Part shown: positions 58,326 to 62,690 of the stretch, one piece after another
How the letters are laid out: each line of letters begins with the position of its first letter
How positions within the stretch are numbered: position 1 is the first letter of the stretch
Source: Chryseobacterium sp. MYb7
GTDB taxonomy: Bacteria; Bacteroidota; Bacteroidia; Flavobacteriales; Weeksellaceae
NCBI RefSeq assembly: GCF_002979455.1
Contig: NZ_PCOU01000033.1
Coordinates: 1 to 62,690, forward strand
Direction: 5' to 3'
DNA length: 62,690 nucleotides
Program-made: the position numbers and the translations under genes
The notes under the pieces: model-generated
Databases searched by the model: none
Seen by the model: the letters and a program-made list of their open reading frames with translations, nothing else
What the model was told of the DNA's origin: nothing

Positions 58326-59672
58326 ATGTCTACTTTTCATAGAACTGCCGCGTTTCATACACTTGGCTGCAAATTAAACTTTGCAGAAACATCTACTATT
58401 GCCCGTCAATTAACAGATGCAGGTTATGACAAGGTAGGTTTTGATGATAAAGCGAATGTGTATGTTATCAATACCTGTTCTGTGACAGAAAATGCAGACC
58501 GTGAGTGTAAACTTCACGTAAAAAGAGCAATGAAAGCCAATCCGGAAGGACTGGTCGTTATTGTAGGATGCTACGCACAGCTAAAACCTGAAGAAATTTC
58601 ACAGATTGAAGGGGTTGACCTTGTTTTAGGTGCAAAAGAAAAATTCAATATTCTGAGCTATCTTGACGATTTGGAGAAATCTGAAAGTGAGGGAGTAGTT
58701 CATTCATGTGAAATTGAAGAAACCGACTTCTTTATCGGAAGTTATTCTATCGGAGACAGAACCAGAGCTTTCCTGAAAGTACAGGATGGCTGCGACTATA
58801 AGTGTACTTATTGCACCATTCCGTTAGCCAGAGGAATTTCACGTTCCGATACTATCGAAAATGTTCTCAGAAATGCCACTGAAATTGCTGCAAAAGACAT
58901 TAAAGAAATTGTTCTTACAGGGGTAAATATCGGTGATTATGGTAAAGGAGAATTTGGAAATAAAAGACACGAGCATACATTCCTTGATCTTATTTCAGAA
59001 TTGGATAAAGTAGAAGGGATCGAAAGAATCCGTATATCTTCTATTGAACCCAACCTTTTAAAAGATGAAAGTATAGAACTGGTTTCTAAAAGTAAAAGCT
59101 TTGTTCCGCATTTTCATATCCCGTTACAGTCCGGAAGCGATGATCTTTTGAAAAAGATGAAACGCCGTTACCTGACAAAACTGTACAATGACAGAGTTAA
59201 CAAGATCCGCGAGGTAATGCCTGATGCGGCTATCGGTGTAGACGTTATTGTAGGATTCCCGGGAGAAACAGAGGAATTATTTATGGAAACTTATAATTTC
59301 CTTAATGAACTTCCTATTACTTACCTTCACGTATTTACCTATTCAGAAAGAGAAAATACGGAGGCTGCTGCAATGGACGGTATTGTTCCGATACCTGAAA
59401 GAAAAAAACGTAATAAAATGCTTAGAATTCTTTCTGAAAAGAAGAAAATGGCATTCTATAAGACACAACTTGGAAAAACGCTTCCTGTTCTTTGGGAGCA
59501 CGAAAATAAAGACGGGAAAATGTTTGGCTTCACAGAAAACTATGTGAGAGTCCAGAAAGATTTTGATCCTGCATCAATAAACCAAATCGAATTTCTAAAT
59601 TTAGAAAAAATCCTGTCAGATGGCACGGTTTCTGTGCAATCTTCTTACCAAAGTTTTTTAGCAAAAGCATAG
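58326..59672 (+). CDS. mtaB: tRNA t6A37 methylthiotransferase MtaB
   Basis: A 448-residue radical-SAM enzyme adding a methylthio group to N6-threonylcarbamoyladenosine at tRNA position 37. N-terminal MTTase domain with cysteines in HTLGCKLNFAET, VINTCSVTENAD and VIVGCYAQLKPEE; radical-SAM cluster GCDYKCTYCTIPLARG (Cx3Cx2C); C-terminal TRAM domain (from about 385). All ligands are intact. Confidence 0.95.
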   Translation: MSTFHRTAAFHTLGCKLNFAETSTIARQLTDAGYDKVGFDDKANVYVINTCSVTENADRECKLHVKRAMKANPEGLVVIVGCYAQLKPEEISQIEGVDLVLGAKEKFNILSYLDDLEKSESEGVVHSCEIEETDFFIGSYSIGDRTRAFLKVQDGCDYKCTYCTIPLARGISRSDTIENVLRNATEIAAKDIKEIVLTGVNIGDYGKGEFGNKRHEHTFLDLISELDKVEGIERIRISSIEPNLLKDESIELVSKSKSFVPHFHIPLQSGSDDLLKKMKRRYLTKLYNDRVNKIREVMPDAAIGVDVIVGFPGETEELFMETYNFLNELPITYLHVFTYSERENTEAAAMDGIVPIPERKKRNKMLRILSEKKKMAFYKTQLGKTLPVLWEHENKDGKMFGFTENYVRVQKDFDPASINQIEFLNLEKILSDGTVSVQSSYQSFLAKA

Positions 59673-59726
59673 GCTCTTTGCAAAAATTCTACTAAATTTA
59701 TTTTTAAACTTTTAAATACTACATTC

Positions 59727-61244
59727 ATGAGAGATAAGTTTTTATCTTGGGGAATTGTATCAGTAGCTGCTACATGGATTATAGCACTGCTGATCAGAGC
59801 GCATTATTGGATACCAACGCTGTTATCCGCCATCTATGCATTGGGTGTTTACAATGCTTACCAGTCGAAACATGCTATTTTGAGGAACTTTCCAGTATTG
59901 GGATACTTCAGGTATTTTTTCGAAAGTATTTCACCCGAAATGCAGCAATACTTTATTGAAAGGGAAACAGACGGGAAACCATTTCCAAGAAATCAGCGTT
60001 CTGCAGTATATAGACGTGCAAAAAACCTAAGTGATACCGTAGCCTTTGGTACACAACTGGAAGTGAATCACAGAAAATATGAAGGCATCAAGCATTCTAT
60101 TTATGCCAAATCACCATCAGAAGAACTTCCGAGAGTATGGGTTGGAGGAGAGCAGTGTACACAGCCTTACCATGCGTCATTATTCAATATTTCTGCAATG
60201 AGTTTCGGAGCATTGAGTGACAGAGCTCAGATTTCATTAAACAGAGGTGCAAAAAAAGGAAATTTTTACCATAATACAGGAGAGGGAGGAATTTCACCTC
60301 ACCACATGGAAGGAGGTGATCTTTGCTGGCAGATTGGGACAGGATATTTCGGATGTCGCGACGCAGAAGGAAAGTTCAATCCTGAGCTTTTTGAAAAATA
60401 TGCTACACTCCCTAATGTGAAAATGATTGAGATCAAATTATCACAGGGAGCAAAACCAGGACACGGAGGTGTACTTCCAGGCGTAAAAAATACGCCGGAA
60501 ATTGCAGCCATCCGTCATGTAACACCGGGTATGACTGTTATTTCACCACCATCACATACTTCATTTTCAGATGCAGCAGGACTGCTGAGGTTCGTACAGC
60601 ATCTGAGAGAACTTTCAGGGGGAAAACCGGTAGGCTTTAAGCTTTGTATCGGAGATACCAAAGAATTTGAGGACATCTGCGTTCAGATGAATGTACTGAA
60701 AATTTATCCAGATTTTATTACGATAGATGGTGCGGAAGGAGGAACGGGAGCAGCTCCGCCGGAGTTTTCAGATGGAGTAGGGATGCCATTGGAACCCGCT
60801 TTGATCTTTGTGAACAGAACACTTAACAATTATAACGTAAGAAATAAATTAAGAGTCATTGCCAGTGGGAAAGTTCTTACCAGCCTGGATATTCTGAGAG
60901 CTATATCAATGGGGGCTGATATGTGTAACAATGCCAGAGGTTTTATGTTCTCTCTAGGATGTATACAGGCGTTGAGATGTAATACAAACAACTGTCCTAC
61001 AGGAGTTGCTACACAGGATAAAATGCTTATCAAAGGGCTTGATGTAACTGATAAGGCCGAAAGAGTATATCACTTCCATAAAAACACACTTCATACCTGT
61101 AATGAACTGATTGCTGCTGCGGGAAGAAGCTCTTATGAAGAAGTTGATGCTACCATGTTTATGAGAGGAGATGAATTCGACCACCTTGCAGACCTTTATT
61201 TCCCGGATATCTTAGGAAATGTAAAACAGAAGGCAAGATCTTAA
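59727..61244 (+). CDS. FMN-binding glutamate-synthase-family protein
   Basis: A 505-residue protein of the GltS-alpha-like FMN family, with two hydrophobic N-terminal segments (about 7-40) that anchor it in the membrane. The FMN barrel carries ISAMSFGALSDRAQISLNRG, GHGGVLPGVK, DGAEGGTGAAPPEFSDGVG and the iron-sulfur segment LGCIQALRCNTNNCPTGVAT. It lacks an amidotransferase domain, so it is not a full glutamate synthase; the acceptor is unknown. Confidence 0.85.
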   Translation: MRDKFLSWGIVSVAATWIIALLIRAHYWIPTLLSAIYALGVYNAYQSKHAILRNFPVLGYFRYFFESISPEMQQYFIERETDGKPFPRNQRSAVYRRAKNLSDTVAFGTQLEVNHRKYEGIKHSIYAKSPSEELPRVWVGGEQCTQPYHASLFNISAMSFGALSDRAQISLNRGAKKGNFYHNTGEGGISPHHMEGGDLCWQIGTGYFGCRDAEGKFNPELFEKYATLPNVKMIEIKLSQGAKPGHGGVLPGVKNTPEIAAIRHVTPGMTVISPPSHTSFSDAAGLLRFVQHLRELSGGKPVGFKLCIGDTKEFEDICVQMNVLKIYPDFITIDGAEGGTGAAPPEFSDGVGMPLEPALIFVNRTLNNYNVRNKLRVIASGKVLTSLDILRAISMGADMCNNARGFMFSLGCIQALRCNTNNCPTGVATQDKMLIKGLDVTDKAERVYHFHKNTLHTCNELIAAAGRSSYEEVDATMFMRGDEFDHLADLYFPDILGNVKQKARS

Positions 61245-61269
61245 ACTGATAAAAATATCAATATAAATA

Positions 61270-61295
61270 AACCCCGCAATAATCATTGCGGGGTT
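61270..61295. terminator. bidirectional terminator
   Basis: AACCCCGCAA (61270-61279) with TTGCGGGGTT (61286-61295), between convergent genes. Confidence 0.85.
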
Positions 61296-61325
61296 CTTAT
61301 TTTATGTAAACTTTGATGTTATATC

Positions 61326-62096
61326 TTATGGTCTTGTAGCTCTGTTATACACCTGGAAGTTGAAAACAAAAGTTTTATTTCTTAATGAAATTACCTGGCT
61401 GTAACCTGGATAATTGTAAGGGAAATAAGGATCTCTTGCGAAAGCAGCTCTTGAAGGAACAATAATTACCCCCTGAAGGTTATAGGGTGATGCAGTAGGA
61501 TAGTTATTAAATGCTTTAAACTTTTGCATTGCTTCACGGAATCCTTCAATCTCATAGTAACTTCTTTGTTTTGCAGCATCAGTAGTTGCATTTTCGATCA
61601 ATGGATCTTTTTTACCGTCTACATCAGAAATATAATAGAACTTAGGGTCAATCGCAGGAATTCCGGTTCCATTGATTGTATTCATGAAATCTGTAGCCGC
61701 AGTAAATAAAGACTGTCCGTCTGTATTGATTGCCAGATAAGTAGTGGCTTTCATCATTACTTTAAGAATATCCGTGCTGCCAATAACCTGCTCTTCTGCT
61801 GGTGAAGGCTGAGCTCCGTTTCTCATGATATAAATAGTTCCTGAAGGAAGTGTTACAGGATTTAGCTCAGATAATTTTTTTTCATTATCATCTGCAGTAT
61901 CTGTAGAACTGAATGCCTTTATATTTCCTTGTGCATCGAGATAGTTCTCATCCATGAACTTCTTGATGGCCTGATCATCATAGGTGTTCTGCGTAGTAAT
62001 ATCTTCCGGTTCTACATAGGTTGACGTGTCATCATCTTTCTTACAAGCAGAAAAACACAAAGATCCTGCAAGGATATATAAAAATATTTTTTTCAT
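61326..62096 (-). CDS. lipoprotein with FKBP-like C-terminal domain
   Basis: A 256-residue lipoprotein (lipobox SLCFSAC, MKKIFLYILAGSLCFSAC). The C-terminal part GFREAMQKFKAF, VIIVPSRAAFARDPYFPY and FVFNFQVYN follows FKBP-fold strands, but the N-terminal FKBP strands are not clear. It is probably a degenerate periplasmic peptidyl-prolyl isomerase. A TACTTTTG promoter box on the minus strand lies at 62135-62142. Confidence 0.65.
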   Translation of the reverse strand: MKKIFLYILAGSLCFSACKKDDDTSTYVEPEDITTQNTYDDQAIKKFMDENYLDAQGNIKAFSSTDTADDNEKKLSELNPVTLPSGTIYIMRNGAQPSPAEEQVIGSTDILKVMMKATTYLAINTDGQSLFTAATDFMNTINGTGIPAIDPKFYYISDVDGKKDPLIENATTDAAKQRSYYEIEGFREAMQKFKAFNNYPTASPYNLQGVIIVPSRAAFARDPYFPYNYPGYSQVISLRNKTFVFNFQVYNRATRP

Positions 62097-62134
62097 TTCA
62101 AAAAACTTTAATTACTTTACAAATAATATAACGG

Positions 62135-62142
62135 CAAAAGTA
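62135..62142 (-). promoter_or_regulatory. promoter box of the FKBP-like lipoprotein
   Basis: TACTTTTG on the minus strand, a perfect TAnnTTTG box 38 nt before ATG 62096. Confidence 0.6.
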
Positions 62143-62151
62143 TAAAAAATT

Positions 62152-62589
62152 ATGAGAATAGATAAATTTTTATGGAGCATTCGTTTTTATAAGACGAGAA
62201 GTATTGCAGCAGAGGAGATTAAAAAGAATAGAGTTTCTATAGGAACGTCTGCCGTAAAGTCATCTAAAGAGGTAAAAGAAGGAGATACTATTAAAATCCG
62301 TAAGAATCAGATTGATTATAAAATAAAGGTAATTCAGATTCCTAAAAGCAGAATAGGAGCTAAGCTTGTTTCCCTTCATATCAAGGATATTACTGATAAA
62401 GACCAGTACGAATTATTGAAACTTCGTAAAATGTCACAAGATTATTACAGAAACAAAGGAGAAGGGAGACCTACCAAAAAAGACAGACGAGAGATGGATG
62501 ATTATGTGGGTAATGATGTTGATTCTGATTTTACAGACTGGGATGATTTCTTTGGAGAGACAGGTGGTGATGAAGAAAATGAAGATTAA
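62152..62589 (+). CDS. S4-domain RNA-binding protein (Hsp15-like)
   Basis: A 145-residue protein. The S4 domain occupies residues 1-60 (MRIDKFLWSIRFYKTRSIAA, then IKKNRVSIGTSAVKSSKEV). The C-terminal half is basic then very acidic (DVDSDFTDWDDFFGE), as in Hsp15-type proteins that bind stalled 50S-nascent-chain complexes. Divergent from the lipoprotein gene. Confidence 0.9.
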   Translation: MRIDKFLWSIRFYKTRSIAAEEIKKNRVSIGTSAVKSSKEVKEGDTIKIRKNQIDYKIKVIQIPKSRIGAKLVSLHIKDITDKDQYELLKLRKMSQDYYRNKGEGRPTKKDRREMDDYVGNDVDSDFTDWDDFFGETGGDEENED

Positions 62590-62618
62590 AAAATAAAAAA
62601 AGCTCTAGAGATAGCAGT

Positions 62619-62650
62619 TATGGTCGGAAGAAATTCCGGCCATATTTTTT
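62619..62650 (+). terminator. terminator after the S4 gene
   Basis: An 11-bp stem (62619-62629 with 62634-62644, one G-T pair, GAAA loop) is followed by six T. Confidence 0.88.
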
Positions 62651-62654
62651 GTGT

Positions 62655-62690
62655 TTATGTTTTGAAGACTTTAGCAGGATCACCACCTGC
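62655..62690 (-). CDS. C-terminal end of a probable hexapeptide acyltransferase (partial)
   Basis: A minus-strand frame enters from the right edge and reads AGGDPAKVFKT then TAA at 62655-62657. AGGxPAKV near the C-terminus is characteristic of left-handed beta-helix acyltransferases such as maltose/galactoside or serine O-acetyltransferases. Only eleven codons are visible, so the call is tentative. Confidence 0.45.
   Translation of the reverse strand, partial: AGGDPAKVFKT

Noticed and set aside
59727..61244. Full glutamate synthase large subunit
   Set aside because: No glutamine amidotransferase domain, and only 505 residues with an N-terminal membrane anchor.
61326..62096. GldI gliding-motility isomerase
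   Set aside because: The FKBP strands are too degenerate to name, and no other gliding gene is adjacent.

Overview
The window is an AT-rich chromosomal segment of a Bacteroidota bacterium, most probably a Chryseobacterium-like flavobacterium (Weeksellaceae). Several features support this. Start codons lack Shine-Dalgarno sequences, and many genes are preceded by the Bacteroidota promoter box TAnnTTTG, in places with a TTG about 18-19 nt upstream. There are type IX secretion markers (a PorZ-like protein, type A and type B C-terminal sorting domains), a GLPGLI-family protein, malate:quinone oxidoreductase, an AadS-like aminoglycoside nucleotidyltransferase and a GG-leader bacteriocin-like peptide. 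I saw no transposase, integrase, phage gene, CRISPR array, tRNA or rRNA.

Layout, 1-13 kb: a SulP transporter; a stand-alone EF-G paralogue on the minus strand with a 28-codon upstream ORF and an intrinsic terminator in its leader; then a plus-strand Ter stress-response cluster (HAD phosphatase, phosphoribosyltransferase, TerD, TelA, an unrecognised protein, TerD, TerC); a TetR regulator with a DUF1348 protein; and a catalase-like haem protein. 13-25 kb: an FKBP isomerase, a lipoprotein, an Rrf2 regulator with two copies of one 19-bp operator controlling itself and an NAD(P)-binding protein plus a secreted metallo-beta-lactamase-fold protein; an M23 peptidase, gpsA, a 5'-truncated surface-protein remnant, mqo, an AadS-like gene and a cholesterol-oxidase-like GMC enzyme.

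25-46 kb: DUF1684 and GNAT proteins, an SDR next to a large GH63-type glucosidase, then a tightly packed minus-strand operon (split 5'-nucleotidase, porZ, recO) divergent from dapA; an AraC regulator overlapping a pseudo-receiver; recG; a thioredoxin-like protein; and three POT-family peptide transporters interrupted by a broken YhcG/DUF1016 nuclease gene.

46-49.5 kb is the most interesting part. A 60-residue double-glycine peptide with six cysteines is followed by a leaky-looking terminator, then a 520-residue fusion of a C39-like domain without cysteine, a VKOR domain and a thioredoxin domain, then a GLPGLI protein. It reads as a self-contained system for making a disulfide-rich secreted peptide. 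49.5-62.7 kb: a dipeptidyl peptidase IV-like S9 enzyme, small hypothetical genes, a short glucan phosphorylase homologue whose PLP-lysine position is threonine, a PD-(D/E)XK-like protein, a type B T9SS cargo protein, mtaB, an FMN glutamate-synthase-like enzyme, an S4-domain protein, and the tail of a probable hexapeptide acyltransferase cut by the window edge.

Start sites were moved from the longest open frame where a promoter box, signal peptide or family-typical N-terminus showed the upstream extension to be non-coding. All functional calls come from reading motifs and domain order, without database searches.
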